Shown here one piece after another: positions 17,418-26,565 of a stretch of DNA of 64,000 nucleotides (position 1 is its first letter; the number at the start of each line of letters is the position of its first letter). The notes below the pieces were generated by a model. It was not told the DNA's origin, did no database searches, and saw only the letters and a list, made by a program, of their open reading frames with translations. Origin of the DNA: CAZWBR01 sp964632305 (GTDB taxonomy: Bacteria; Bacteroidota; Bacteroidia; Bacteroidales; Prolixibacteraceae); the NCBI GenBank assembly GCA_964632305.1, contig CAZWBR010000004.1, positions 62,001 to 126,000 on the forward strand, given 5' to 3'. The position numbers were made by a program, and so were the translations under genes.

Positions 17418-18135
17418 ATGGATTGGAGGAGGATTAGGTTGGACCATTGGAGGTCCTTTGGGCGCTCTGGCCGGATTTGTTTTGGGTTCGGTATTCGATC
17501 AGGCGGATACTTTGAAGGGGGAAGCAGCGAATCAGACATCCAGAGGTGCAACGACGCAGAATGATTATTTTTTCAGTCTGCTTGTACTTGTCACTGCAGT
17601 TCTGAAGGCTGACGGCAAGATCATGCGTTCGGAACTGGATTATGTGAAAGAATTTTTTAAACGTAATTTTGGTGTCGATGGGGCACAGGAGGCGTTACGT
17701 TTACTGAAAGATCTGACTAAACAAAATATTCCGGTTACGGATGTATGCCATCAAATCCGTCATTATATGGATCATTCCTCCCGATTGCAATTGATCCATT
17801 TTTTGTTCGGTATCGCGATGGCTGACGAGTCGGTTCAACCTGAGGAAGTTGAATTAATTCATCATATTGCACGACATTTGGGTATCTCTGAAGCCGATTA
17901 CAACTCTATTCAAGCCATGTTTGTCCCGAAAACAGATTGGGCTTATGAAGTTTTAGAAGTGAATCCTTCTGTGAGTAATGAAGAGATTAAAAAAGCCTAC
18001 AGAAAAATGGCTGTTAAATATCATCCGGATAAGGTCAGTTATTTGGGTGAGGAGATACAGAAATCGGCGAATGAGAAGTTTCAAAAAGTAAATGAAGCTT
18101 ATCAGTTGATCTGTAAAGAAAGAAATATGAACTAA
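17401..18135 (+). CDS. TerB-DnaJ domain co-chaperone (DjlA-like)
   Basis: A 244-residue protein. A glycine-rich N-terminus (GGGLGWTIGGPLGALAGFVLG) could insert in or lie on the membrane. A TerB/DjlA-like helical domain follows (about 55-165, with KADGKIMRSELDYV and MADESVQPEEVELI acid-rich turns), then a C-terminal J domain (about 178-240) with the HPD triad in KYHPDKV. It would stimulate DnaK. The architecture equals DjlA except for orientation detail. It overlaps coaE. Confidence 0.88.
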   Translation: MAKFGKWIGGGLGWTIGGPLGALAGFVLGSVFDQADTLKGEAANQTSRGATTQNDYFFSLLVLVTAVLKADGKIMRSELDYVKEFFKRNFGVDGAQEALRLLKDLTKQNIPVTDVCHQIRHYMDHSSRLQLIHFLFGIAMADESVQPEEVELIHHIARHLGISEADYNSIQAMFVPKTDWAYEVLEVNPSVSNEEIKKAYRKMAVKYHPDKVSYLGEEIQKSANEKFQKVNEAYQLICKERNMN

Positions 18136-18272
18136 TTATATTTATAAATTAGCGGCATAATATTTGATTGAGATAAAGTATTCCGAAGAAAATGGCAGGT
18201 CTAAGGAGATGTTCAAATGAAAAGGAATTGTTTTATTCTTGCTGCCGTTAATTATTAATAAAATTTGCTGTT

Positions 18273-18911
18273 ATGAAGAAAATTGTATTAACCCTGGTCT
18301 TATTTACTGTTGTTGTTTGGTCTTATGGTCAATCGTTTGACTTTGGTGTAAAAGGAAGTATTAACTCAACAAAAATCACGACAGATGATCCAATCTCCGG
18401 AATCAGCGGTTATCAGTTCGATGATTTCAAATCAGATGTTGAGAACGGCTATAATCTGGGGATCTTCGCCCGTATTGGTAACAGAGTATATCTGCAACCC
18501 GAGCTGCTCTATTCGATGAAAAAAGGGAATACCGAAATTCATTTTGATGGTGAAAATCCTACCATTAATCAGGAGATTAAGCTGAATGCAGTTCAGGTTC
18601 CACTACTTTTGGGCGTCAAACTGATTGATATGAAACTGGCTTCTGTCAGGGCCTTTACCGGTCCGGCAATGTCTATTGTCCTTGATGGCAGTGAGTCGCG
18701 GTTGGATCAGGAAGACATTATCGACGGATTTCAAGCTGATCAATTAAAAAGCAATCTCTGGGATTGGCAATTAGGTGGTGGAATCGATATTGGTAATTTC
18801 ACTTTCGATGTACGCTATGCCTGGGGCATAACCAACATCACAGAAGGTGATTATGATTTCGTCAATAAAGGCAATACTCTCACCTTTTCCTTAGGATTTA
18901 AAATCTTCTGA
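18273..18911 (+). CDS. PorT-like outer-membrane beta-barrel protein
   Basis: A 212-residue protein with a signal peptide (MKKIVLTLVLFTVVVWSYGQ) and an eight-strand-type barrel: DFGVKGSINSTKI, IFARIGNRVYLQPELLYS, VQVPLLLGVKL, FDVRYAWGITNI, and the terminal strand TLTFSLGFKIF. This is the common PorT/outer-membrane protein beta-barrel group of Bacteroidota. Its function is unknown. It has its own terminator. Confidence 0.85.
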   Translation: MKKIVLTLVLFTVVVWSYGQSFDFGVKGSINSTKITTDDPISGISGYQFDDFKSDVENGYNLGIFARIGNRVYLQPELLYSMKKGNTEIHFDGENPTINQEIKLNAVQVPLLLGVKLIDMKLASVRAFTGPAMSIVLDGSESRLDQEDIIDGFQADQLKSNLWDWQLGGGIDIGNFTFDVRYAWGITNITEGDYDFVNKGNTLTFSLGFKIF

Positions 18912-18939
18912 TTTCAGACAACAATTATAATTGAATAGT

Positions 18940-18981
18940 AAAAAAGGCGGAGTAAGCAATGTGTTACTCCGCCTTTTTTAT
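18940..18981 (+). terminator. Terminator after barrel gene
   Basis: 16-bp stem: arms 18940-18955 and 18964-18979, 8-nt loop, T run. Confidence 0.88.
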
Positions 18982-19106
18982 GACCTGAATCGACCTGTTG
19001 ATTAAGTTACGAACAAACTTGAAAACCAAATAACATATTAAACACTTGGTACCTCCCCTACTGTCGAGTTTATCTCATTAAAATCGGGTTTTTATTTTCA
19101 ATTTCT

Positions 19107-19114
19107 TACCTTTG
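19107..19114 (+). promoter_or_regulatory. Candidate -7 box of the B12-uptake operon
   Basis: TACCTTTG matches TAnnTTTG and lies about 5-7 nt before the first conserved base of the riboswitch, exactly where a transcript carrying the aptamer should begin. A matching -33 is not clear. Confidence 0.5.
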
Positions 19115-19119
19115 CACCG

Positions 19120-19310
19120 TTTTGGTGATAGACTCCAAATTACGGGAGTTATCTGAAAAGGGAATCCGGTGAAATTCCGGAGCTGTACCCGCAGCTGTAG
19201 ACCTCAGTTAAACATTTTTGCAATCCCTGCCACTGTTTCAATCCTGAGTAAAATATGGGATGTGACGGGAAGGCCGCAAAAAAGAGGCAAGCCAGAAGAC
19301 CTGCCAAATC
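19120..19310 (+). ncRNA. Cobalamin riboswitch
   Basis: The conserved aptamer core is present: GGTGATA near the 5' end, GGGAATCCGGTGAAATTCCGG then AGCTGTACCCGCAGCTGTA, the GTGACGGGAAGGCCGC segment, and the B12 box GCCAGAAGACCTGCC at 19291-19305. Binding of adenosyl- or other cobalamin is expected to lower expression of the transporter genes that follow. The expression platform lies between about 19306 and the btuF start and was not folded here. Confidence 0.95.
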
Positions 19311-19400
19311 AGAAATAATAAAGTCGAATCTTCGGGAAAAAAGATCGGTGAAATGGCTTTTCTATTCCTTTTCTTTTTGTCCGGTTTTAAAAATGATGCA

Positions 19401-20213
19401 ATGAGAAAAATTTATATGTTAATACTCCTGCTGCTTCTAGGATTTCAGTCCATTGCTGCCAGTCAGGAAGCCAAAAGAATAGTTTCACTGGTTCCTTGGG
19501 TCACCAAGAGCCTTTATCTGATGGGGGAACAATACCGTTTGGTTGGCTGCACCAGCTATTGTCCGGTCGAGGTTGCTGATAAAATTCCGGTTGTGGCTAA
19601 TGCTATGAATATCAGTGTTGAAAAAGTATTTACATTAAAGCCGGATGTTGTAATCGCCTCTTCGCTTAATCAGCCGGAAACAATCGATAAATTGAAGAAG
19701 CTGGGCGTTAAAGTAATATTGCAGCCCTATCCCGAATCCTTTGAAGAGATATGTACCTTTTTTGTGCAGATCGGCGATTTGGCCGGACAGGGTACCAAAG
19801 CCCGTGAAATTGTCCGCGTTCAGCAATCACGTCTCGTAAAACTACGGAATAGTATCCCTGTAGGTAAAAATCCCAAAATCCTGATTCAAATTGGCGCCAA
19901 GCCTTTATTTTGCGCTGCTCCCAATACTTTTATGGAAGATTTCATCCGGTTCTCGGGAGGCCGTAATATTGCTCAAGGACTGAAAATTGGGAGTATTACC
20001 CGCGAATATGTGCTAAAACAAAACCCAGATATCATTTTTATCGTGACCATGGGGGTGGTAGCTGAGGAAGAGAAAAATAATTGGCTTAGCTATTCAGCCC
20101 TTTCAGCCAGTAAAAACAAAAAAATATTTATTTTGGATGCTGATAAGACCTGCAGCCCGACACCGATTCTTTTCGTTGATGCGTTGGAGGAGATGATTCA
20201 GTTGATTTATTAA
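19401..20213 (+). CDS. btuF: Cobalamin ABC transporter substrate-binding protein (BtuF-like)
   Basis: A 270-residue exported binding protein of the helical-backbone class. The signal peptide MRKIYMLILLLLLGFQSIAA supports a start at 19401; an in-frame ATG at 19353 would add 16 residues before it. The mature part starts KRIVSLVPWVTKSLYLMG, with VGCTSYCP and KPDVVIASSL, typical of BtuF/FhuD folds. The riboswitch directly upstream identifies the ligand as cobalamin or a corrinoid precursor. It is first in the btuF-btuC-btuD operon. Confidence 0.88.
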   Translation: MRKIYMLILLLLLGFQSIAASQEAKRIVSLVPWVTKSLYLMGEQYRLVGCTSYCPVEVADKIPVVANAMNISVEKVFTLKPDVVIASSLNQPETIDKLKKLGVKVILQPYPESFEEICTFFVQIGDLAGQGTKAREIVRVQQSRLVKLRNSIPVGKNPKILIQIGAKPLFCAAPNTFMEDFIRFSGGRNIAQGLKIGSITREYVLKQNPDIIFIVTMGVVAEEEKNNWLSYSALSASKNKKIFILDADKTCSPTPILFVDALEEMIQLIY

Positions 20214-20266
20214 ATCATAGTTAGTTGAGAGTTAGCATCCGCAACGATTATTCTTGAGCTAATCTG

Positions 20267-21289
20267 ATGCAGAAAAAATATATAAAATGGTCACTATCGA
20301 TGGCTGGATTATTGACCCTGTTGGTCACGGCCGTCTTCTTTTCCCTCTCCTCCGGTGAAATCAATCTGGGAGTGACTGAGCTGTTCAATCTGCTGTACCA
20401 TAGACCAGAGACGATGGAATACACCATACTGAGCCAAATCCGCCTCCCGCGCATAATTCTTGGAATAGCTGTCGGCGGTGCTTTAAGTCTCTCCGGGATT
20501 CTTCTTCAGGGCGTTTACCGGAATCCCTTAGTGGAACCCTATACCCTGGGTATTTCAGGTGGCGCCTCACTCGGGGTGGCGGTGGCAATCGTTTTTGGAC
20601 TTCATCAATTGATCGGATCCTATGTCCTTCCATTAGCCGGATTTACCGGAGCATTTCTGATTATCGTTATCGTCTATTCGATCAGCACCCGCAAAGGTCG
20701 GATAAACATCCAAACTATGCTGCTCACAGGCGTAATGATCAGCTTTATAGCCTCCTCATCGATGATGTTATTGATGGCCATTACCAGTTCTGAAAACCTC
20801 CATGGAATTATTTTCTGGATTATGGGATCACTTGAAGAATCTGACAGGTCGTTAATTTATCTCACTACTATTCTCGCTCTGACGATGTTGATCGTCTCCT
20901 ATCTTTTTGTTCAACCGCTTAATGCTTTACGGTTAGGTGAAGAAAAAGCCAAACATTTGGGAATCAATACCGACACTGCCATAAAATTGCTTTTTCTGAT
21001 GGCCTCACTGCTTGCCGGGGTCTGTGTGGCCGTAGCCGGGATTATCGGATTTGTCGGTTTGATCATTCCTCATTTGATGCGCCTGCTCTTTGGTTCAGAT
21101 TACCGAATCCTATTGATCAGTTCATTTTTGTCTGGTTCTGTCTTTTTAGTCATCTCCGATTTGATCGCACGGACGATCATTGCGCCAAACGAGTTACCGA
21201 TTGGCGTGATTACCGGTATAGCGGGAGGGATAGTGTTTCTGATCATGATGAGCCGCTCTTCGATTCTTTCACTTAATAAAAACCAATGA
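20267..21289 (+). CDS. btuC: Cobalamin ABC transporter permease (FecCD family)
   Basis: A 340-residue permease with about ten membrane segments. Seen: LSQIRLPRIILGIAVGGALSLSGILLQGVYRNPLVEPYTLGISGGASLG-type core (quoted in parts: QIRLPRIILG, RNPLVEPYTLGISGGA), and the GIIGFVGLIIPHLMRLL coupling helix that meets the ATPase. These are FecCD hallmarks. It overlaps btuD by 4 nt (ATGA). Confidence 0.92.
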   Translation: MQKKYIKWSLSMAGLLTLLVTAVFFSLSSGEINLGVTELFNLLYHRPETMEYTILSQIRLPRIILGIAVGGALSLSGILLQGVYRNPLVEPYTLGISGGASLGVAVAIVFGLHQLIGSYVLPLAGFTGAFLIIVIVYSISTRKGRINIQTMLLTGVMISFIASSSMMLLMAITSSENLHGIIFWIMGSLEESDRSLIYLTTILALTMLIVSYLFVQPLNALRLGEEKAKHLGINTDTAIKLLFLMASLLAGVCVAVAGIIGFVGLIIPHLMRLLFGSDYRILLISSFLSGSVFLVISDLIARTIIAPNELPIGVITGIAGGIVFLIMMSRSSILSLNKNQ

Positions 21290-22098
21290 ACAGCGCCATT
21301 CTCAATATTCAGAACCTTAGTTGCGGATATCCAAAATTCCAGCTTTCTGATATTCACATCGATATTCCAAGAGGATCGTTTGCAGGAATCATTGGTCCGA
21401 ACGGTTCGGGAAAGACCACCCTCTTCCGGGCCATAACCGGCACACTGCCGCTGAAAACGGGTAAGATAATGCTGTCGGATAGGGATTTACGCTCATTCAC
21501 GTTACGGCAACGGGCACAAAATATCGCGATTGTCAGCCAGTTTATCGAAGCCGGTGATATGAGTGTGGAGGATTATGTTCTTATGGGTCGGATTCCTTAT
21601 CACAGTCGTTTCAATTTTTTCGAATCCGAGGAAGATTACCGTATTGTCAGAAAATATCTGAAAATGACTGATACCTGGCGTTTCAAAGATCAATTGATGT
21701 CGGAACTCAGCGGAGGGGAACAACAGCTTGCCGGCATTGCCCGTGCATTGACCCAGCAACCACAATTACTGCTTCTCGACGAACCTACTTCTCATCTCGA
21801 TATTACCCATCAGGTTCATATTCTTAACCTGCTTCAACAATTGAACCAGGAAATGGGTTTATCGGTGCTGATGGTCATTCATGACCTTAATCTTGCCTCC
21901 GAGTATTGCGATCGTTTGATTCTGATCCACGAGGGTAAAGTTCATCATCAAGGGAAACCGGAAGAGGTGCTCACGTTTCAAAATATTGAAGATGTCTATA
22001 AGACAGTGGTGATCACTCAGCGCAATCCTCTTTCAGGAAAGCCTGCCGTTTTTCTTGTCTCAGGAAACGTCATGAAAAAGAGGGAACAGAATTTCTGA
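21286..22098 (+). CDS. btuD: Cobalamin ABC transporter ATP-binding protein
   Basis: A 270-residue ABC ATPase: Walker A GPNGSGKT (37-44), Q-loop SQFIEAGD, signature LSGGEQQLAGIARAL, Walker B LLLLDEPTSHLD and switch His in VIHDLNLA. It belongs to the FepC/BtuD group that pairs with FecCD permeases. It is the last gene of the riboswitch-controlled operon and converges on aguB with a 12-nt gap and no visible terminator. Confidence 0.92.
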   Translation: MNSAILNIQNLSCGYPKFQLSDIHIDIPRGSFAGIIGPNGSGKTTLFRAITGTLPLKTGKIMLSDRDLRSFTLRQRAQNIAIVSQFIEAGDMSVEDYVLMGRIPYHSRFNFFESEEDYRIVRKYLKMTDTWRFKDQLMSELSGGEQQLAGIARALTQQPQLLLLDEPTSHLDITHQVHILNLLQQLNQEMGLSVLMVIHDLNLASEYCDRLILIHEGKVHHQGKPEEVLTFQNIEDVYKTVVITQRNPLSGKPAVFLVSGNVMKKREQNF

Positions 22099-22110
22099 AT
22101 CCTGTAATCG

Positions 22111-23001
22111 CTAATCGCGAAAGCGTTTAGTCAGATCTATGTATGCATCGATACGTCGGTCGCGTAAAAATGGCCACCAGCGCCGCACATTCTCCGACCG
22201 CTCCAGATCAACTTCAACTACAAGATTGGCATCCTGATGATTCGGTGCCATACTTAACAACTCTCCCTGTGGACCAGCCACAAAACTATTGCCCCAGAAT
22301 TGAATACCTCCGGTTTGTCCCGACGGATCCGGCTCATAACCGGTACGATTAACCGAGATAACGGGCAATCCATTCGCAACGGCATGTCCCCGCTGCGAAA
22401 TGATCCACGCATTCAACTGCCTTTGTTGCTCTTCTTCAGAATCATTTGAGGCCCATCCTATGGCGGTCGGATAGATCAGCAGTTCAGCACCGGAAAGGGC
22501 CATCAGCCGCGCAGCTTCGGGATACCACTGATCCCAGCAGACCAAGACTCCTAATTTGCCCAGTGAGGTTTCAATCGGTTCAAAACCCAGATCTCCGGGA
22601 GCAAAATAAAACTTTTCGTAATAGGCCGGATCGTCGGGAATATGCATCTTCCGGTATTTTCCGGCGATAGATCCGTCCCGGTCGAAAACCACGGCCGTAT
22701 TGTGGTAAAGACCGGGCGCCCGCTTTTCGAACAGCGAAGTGATCAGCACAATCTGATAATGACGGGCCATCGCACCAAAATAATCGGTCGAAGGTCCTGG
22801 AATCGGTTCCGCAAGATCAAACATATCAGTATCTTCTGTCTGACAGAAATAAAGCGAGTCATGCAACTCCTGCAAAACAACCAACTGAGCTCCGTTCTTC
22901 ACACATTCCCCGATATTGGCGGCCAACTTTTCTTGATTGACCTGCATATCTGGTGTGTTGCTCTGCTGTATAAGACCTATTTTAATCCTACGGCTTTTCA
23001 T
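22111..23001 (-). CDS. aguB: N-carbamoylputrescine amidohydrolase
   Basis: A 296-residue nitrilase-superfamily amidase. The catalytic triad is visible: E45 (VVLQELHDSLYF), K118 (YRKMHIPDDPAYYEKFYF) and C155 (VLVCWDQWYPEAARL). The QELHDSLYFCQ and IPDDPAYYEKFYFAPGD wording is that of AguB, which turns N-carbamoylputrescine into putrescine. The usual partner agmatine deiminase (aguA) is not in the window. Carboxynorspermidine dehydrogenase at 28460 would use putrescine-derived substrate, so both likely belong to one polyamine route. Confidence 0.9.
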   Translation of the reverse strand: MKSRRIKIGLIQQSNTPDMQVNQEKLAANIGECVKNGAQLVVLQELHDSLYFCQTEDTDMFDLAEPIPGPSTDYFGAMARHYQIVLITSLFEKRAPGLYHNTAVVFDRDGSIAGKYRKMHIPDDPAYYEKFYFAPGDLGFEPIETSLGKLGVLVCWDQWYPEAARLMALSGAELLIYPTAIGWASNDSEEEQQRQLNAWIISQRGHAVANGLPVISVNRTGYEPDPSGQTGGIQFWGNSFVAGPQGELLSMAPNHQDANLVVEVDLERSENVRRWWPFLRDRRIDAYIDLTKRFRD

Positions 23002-23063
23002 ATTCTAAAATTGTTCTATAACTTACAAAATAAGATGATTTTCTTAACGATGCCAAATATCAT

Positions 23064-24848
23064 TTAAACATTCAACCCGATTTTGCGCATCAGAATAGAA
23101 GCATTCAGGCTTTGACAGACCCCCTTCTTAATCTTGTAATCGAAGAAAAGCTCATCCTGCTGATCTACTTGTACATCGAAATGATAATTAACAAAATTAG
23201 CCGGATATTTCTCAGATAATCCGGCTAATCGCAGATCATGCGTCGAAATAATCGTAAATACTCGCTTCCGGATCAGTAAATCGATCAGAGCTTCAGATCC
23301 CTGGTGACGATCGTGTGAATTGGTCCCCCGAAGGATTTCATCAAGCAAAATAAAGGGTTTAGCACTTGAATTAACAGTTTCAACAACCATTCCTAATCGC
23401 TTGATCTCTGCATAGAAAGAGGATGTGTTATCAACCAGCGAGTCGTTGATGCGCATTGAGGTCAGTACCGGGACATAGCTGACACTAAACTTATCAGCAC
23501 AAACCGGTGCCCCGGCATAGGCCAGGATCGTATTCACCCCTAAAGTTCGCAAAAAAGTACTCTTACCAGCCATATTCGATCCGGTCAACAGTAATAACGA
23601 CTCCTCTGCTGAGATCTGTAAATTATTAACAACACGTTGTCTTACCGGAATTAATGGATGGCCAATTCCTATAGCAGTGAGTTCAAAATAGCGGTCAGTA
23701 ACTTCCGGAAAAACCCAATCCGGATAATTGATTTTTATTGTGGCCAGTGAATGCAGCGATTCAATCTCTCCCACTGTCTCTATCCATCTTCTTACTGAAC
23801 CGGCATGACTCCGTTTCCAGTCCGCTAATCGGAAGGCGATCCTGAAATCCCAAAAAGTGATCAACCCCACAGTCATCAGAAAGAGAATATTCATCCGATA
23901 ATCCATTTTTTCAACCAGACCGGCAAACTGCTTCATCAAGCTTGAGGGTGGTTGGTTTCCGTTTTTAAGCTGTTGCTGAAGTTGAATCAGGTAGGGCGAT
24001 TTAAAATCCCTGTTTTCAATGCCTGAAAGTAATCGGGAATAGCTTTTTAATTCGTCGTCAGCCAGGCTAACCATCCGGTGCAATTGGTTAATATGTTTTC
24101 CTGCAAAGGAATAGATCAGAAAATGGATCATCAGCAAGACGATAAATAAACCGTTCAACAGTCCAAAGATCCAGAGAATTCCTGAAGCGAAGGTGATCCA
24201 CGGAAGGATATTTATGGCCAATCGCAGCCAACGATATCCGGTCCATTGATCTTTTTCCAGGAACCAGGCGAACAGATGTTCGAGTGATGAGGATTTCGAT
24301 GAATAGAGCATACCTTCAGCCCTGAAATTTTGCAGAAAATCGGGATCGTCTGCTAATTCGGCGATGGCCTTTTGGTGTGCGGTAATCTGATCAAACGGCT
24401 GAGGTGTTTTCAAACTTGCTGCCAATCGGGTTTTCCCCTCCCCTGTCGTAGCCCGGCAGATCATTTGGTAGAGCGATGAAATGCCGAAGATGTCCAAATC
24501 TGAAGTATATGGATGTTTTTGATCGATAAACTTTTCTCCGGAATCGAAAGCCGAATAATCACCATCCAGTGCTTTCAATTCCTGCTGGTTGATCAGCAAC
24601 AAGATCTCAGTTCGTGCAATCAACCGGTCATTCTGTACATCTTTCAGAATAAAATTTAACAGTAAGATCAAAGCGATTAACGCTCCGGCTAATCCTGCCA
24701 TTACAGAGAATTCTGCCAATAGAAAGAAGAAAAATGGTATGCCCAAAAAACTAACCAACCGGCTCCAGGCCAACCGGTTGCGTTTTGCCTGTAATGACTT
24801 CAACGTTTTGGAATATTCTTGCGTTCTATTTATATAAAATTCTTTCAT
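23064..24848 (-). CDS. Membrane-anchored MutS-like ATPase (MutS domain V)
   Basis: A 594-residue protein with two hydrophobic segments near residues 33-65 and two more near 215-245, a central helical lever-like region, and a C-terminal MutS ATPase: Walker A LLTGSNMAGKSTFLRTLG, Walker B FILLDEILRGTNS with the following HDRHQGSEAL, and FTIISTHDLRLA. The mismatch-recognition domain of MutS1 and the Smr domain of MutS2 are absent. Similar membrane MutS-type ATPases exist in Bacteroidota but their function is not known to me. Confidence 0.85.
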   Translation of the reverse strand: MKEFYINRTQEYSKTLKSLQAKRNRLAWSRLVSFLGIPFFFFLLAEFSVMAGLAGALIALILLLNFILKDVQNDRLIARTEILLLINQQELKALDGDYSAFDSGEKFIDQKHPYTSDLDIFGISSLYQMICRATTGEGKTRLAASLKTPQPFDQITAHQKAIAELADDPDFLQNFRAEGMLYSSKSSSLEHLFAWFLEKDQWTGYRWLRLAINILPWITFASGILWIFGLLNGLFIVLLMIHFLIYSFAGKHINQLHRMVSLADDELKSYSRLLSGIENRDFKSPYLIQLQQQLKNGNQPPSSLMKQFAGLVEKMDYRMNILFLMTVGLITFWDFRIAFRLADWKRSHAGSVRRWIETVGEIESLHSLATIKINYPDWVFPEVTDRYFELTAIGIGHPLIPVRQRVVNNLQISAEESLLLLTGSNMAGKSTFLRTLGVNTILAYAGAPVCADKFSVSYVPVLTSMRINDSLVDNTSSFYAEIKRLGMVVETVNSSAKPFILLDEILRGTNSHDRHQGSEALIDLLIRKRVFTIISTHDLRLAGLSEKYPANFVNYHFDVQVDQQDELFFDYKIKKGVCQSLNASILMRKIGLNV

Positions 24849-25154
24849 TTATTTTCAGGTGCTTAAAGCTATAATTTACACAAAAAACAAGTGATTACGC
24901 TAAGTTTAAATAATCGGAACTTAATTGCAATTCAACCCTACAGAATATTTTTCTTTTTCTCAATAACTCCCGATAGACGACTCAGTCCCGTATCTTAATT
25001 CCTGATAATTATTGTCAATAATAATAAACAGCATTTGGAAATGCCCTAAGAGTTAAAGACCAAAATTCAAATAATCCATAATTATTCACTCTTACATCAT
25101 CCAAATCAACTAAATTTTTCTGAAATTGTAACACATTCCCGAAATTATTGAAAT
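24849..25154. other. Intergenic region, nothing recognised
   Basis: An AT-rich divergent promoter region between the MutS-like gene and the YedK-like gene. I see no repeat, hairpin or convincing TAnnTTTG box. Confidence 0.5.
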
Positions 25155-25973
25155 ATGTGTGGAAGATTTGTTCAGATCATTGATATCGAACTGTTTGTTA
25201 GACGTTTTGGAGTAAAAAATCCAACAGAAATCAATATTGAATCTAATTTCAATGTCGCAGCCGGGGACCTGGCCTACGTGATCACCAATGACAAACCGGA
25301 TCAATTACAAGCTTTTGTCTTTGGCATGACACCATCGTGGGCAAAGAAGCCGATGTACCTGATCAACGCTCGTTCGGAAGGCGACTGCAATCCGGAAAAC
25401 GATACTCATTACTCGGGTTTAATGGGAATCATTGACAAACCCTCCTTTAGAAAACCTATCCGTTCACAACGATGTCTGATCATTGCCAATGCGTTTTACG
25501 AAGGTCCGGCCGATAAAAAACTAAATAAACCTTACCTGATAAAAAAAACGGATGAAGACGTTTTTTGTTTTGCCGGGATCTGGGATTCCTGGACCAATCG
25601 TGAGACAGGTCAAATCACGCACTCATTTTCGATTATCACCACTGTTGCCAATGAAACCACACTATCTGTCGGCCATCCCCGATCACCTGTAATATTGGAT
25701 AAAAAGGTTGAAAAACGATGGCTTAATCCGGATTTACCAATCGAACAGGTGGTTGAATTATTGAAGCCCTTTCCGGGCAAATTTCTGAAAGCTGAAGCGG
25801 TATCGGTTCAGGTTAAAGATCCCAAAAATAAATCCCGGGATCTGATGATTCCGATTGACATCGATGAACCAACTGAATATGAAGTTAAAATAAAGAAAGA
25901 TCTTAGGTTGGAGGGCATGGGAAGTGGCAAAAGGGAAAAAGATCCCCCACCCTGGCAAGGAAACTTATTCTGA
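25155..25973 (+). CDS. SRAP/YedK (HMCES-type) abasic-site protein
   Basis: A 272-residue SOS-response-associated peptidase family member. After Met removal Cys2 (MCGRF) becomes the N-terminal nucleophile that crosslinks to abasic sites in single-stranded DNA. Conserved active-site residues seen: N71 in NARSEG, E116 in ANAFYEG and H174 in VGHPRSPVIL. The Tyr-Glu is followed by Gly rather than the more frequent Trp. It shields abasic sites at replication forks. A stand-alone gene. Confidence 0.93.
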   Translation: MCGRFVQIIDIELFVRRFGVKNPTEINIESNFNVAAGDLAYVITNDKPDQLQAFVFGMTPSWAKKPMYLINARSEGDCNPENDTHYSGLMGIIDKPSFRKPIRSQRCLIIANAFYEGPADKKLNKPYLIKKTDEDVFCFAGIWDSWTNRETGQITHSFSIITTVANETTLSVGHPRSPVILDKKVEKRWLNPDLPIEQVVELLKPFPGKFLKAEAVSVQVKDPKNKSRDLMIPIDIDEPTEYEVKIKKDLRLEGMGSGKREKDPPPWQGNLF

Positions 25974-25998
25974 CCAGCAAGGAAATCTGCAAAAATAA

Positions 25999-26029
25999 GG
26001 ACTGCCAGATTTACAAAACCTGACAGTCC
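25999..26029. terminator. Hairpin between convergent yedK-like and sigma genes
   Basis: GGACTG...CAGTCC arms (25999-26004 and 26024-26029) extend inward with a mismatch. It is terminator-like for either strand, but the T run is weak. Confidence 0.45.
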
Positions 26030-26055
26030 AAATTACCAATTATTTATCCTTCCCG

Positions 26056-26565
26056 TTAATTTACATACTCATTCAGCCATCTGCTCAGTTTCTTACGGGT
26101 AAAAAAGATCCTGCTTTTGACAGTGCCAAGCGGAAGGTCCATTTTATCGGCTATTTCCTTGTATTTATATCCATTCAGAAATAGTTGAAACGGTTCGCGA
26201 AATTCTTCGTCCAGCATTTCTATTTTACGATAGATTTCTTTTTCTGAATAGATGGAGTCAACAGCCGGATAATAATCATCTTTCGAGAATGAAATCTGAA
26301 GCTTATTGGAGTTGCTCTCCTCCAAAGTGGTTTTTGCTTTTACATTCCGACGGTATTCATTGATAAAAGTATTCTTCATTATAGTATAAACCCATGCCAT
26401 CAGATTCGTATCAGCCGAAAACTTGCTTTGATAGGTCAACGCCTTTAAAAAGGTTTCCTGAACAAGATCATGAGCCCGATCGGTATCACTGGTCAGACTA
26501 AGCGCAAAATAGTATAGTTTACTCTCGAGGCTGGTCAACGAAGTTTGAAATTGTACCTGTGTCAT
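26056..26565 (-). CDS. ECF-type RNA polymerase sigma factor
   Basis: A 169-residue sigma-70 family protein. Region 2 is seen as DRAHDLVQETFLKAL and NLMAWVYTIMKNTFINEYRR, and region 4 as GYKYKEIADKMDLPLGTVKSRIFFTRKKL, a helix-turn-helix. Length and lack of regions 1 and 3 mark it as ECF. No anti-sigma gene or SusC/FecR-type partner is adjacent, so the signal it answers is unknown. The 402 nt upstream contain no gene. Confidence 0.92.
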   Translation of the reverse strand: MTQVQFQTSLTSLESKLYYFALSLTSDTDRAHDLVQETFLKALTYQSKFSADTNLMAWVYTIMKNTFINEYRRNVKAKTTLEESNSNKLQISFSKDDYYPAVDSIYSEKEIYRKIEMLDEEFREPFQLFLNGYKYKEIADKMDLPLGTVKSRIFFTRKKLSRWLNEYVN

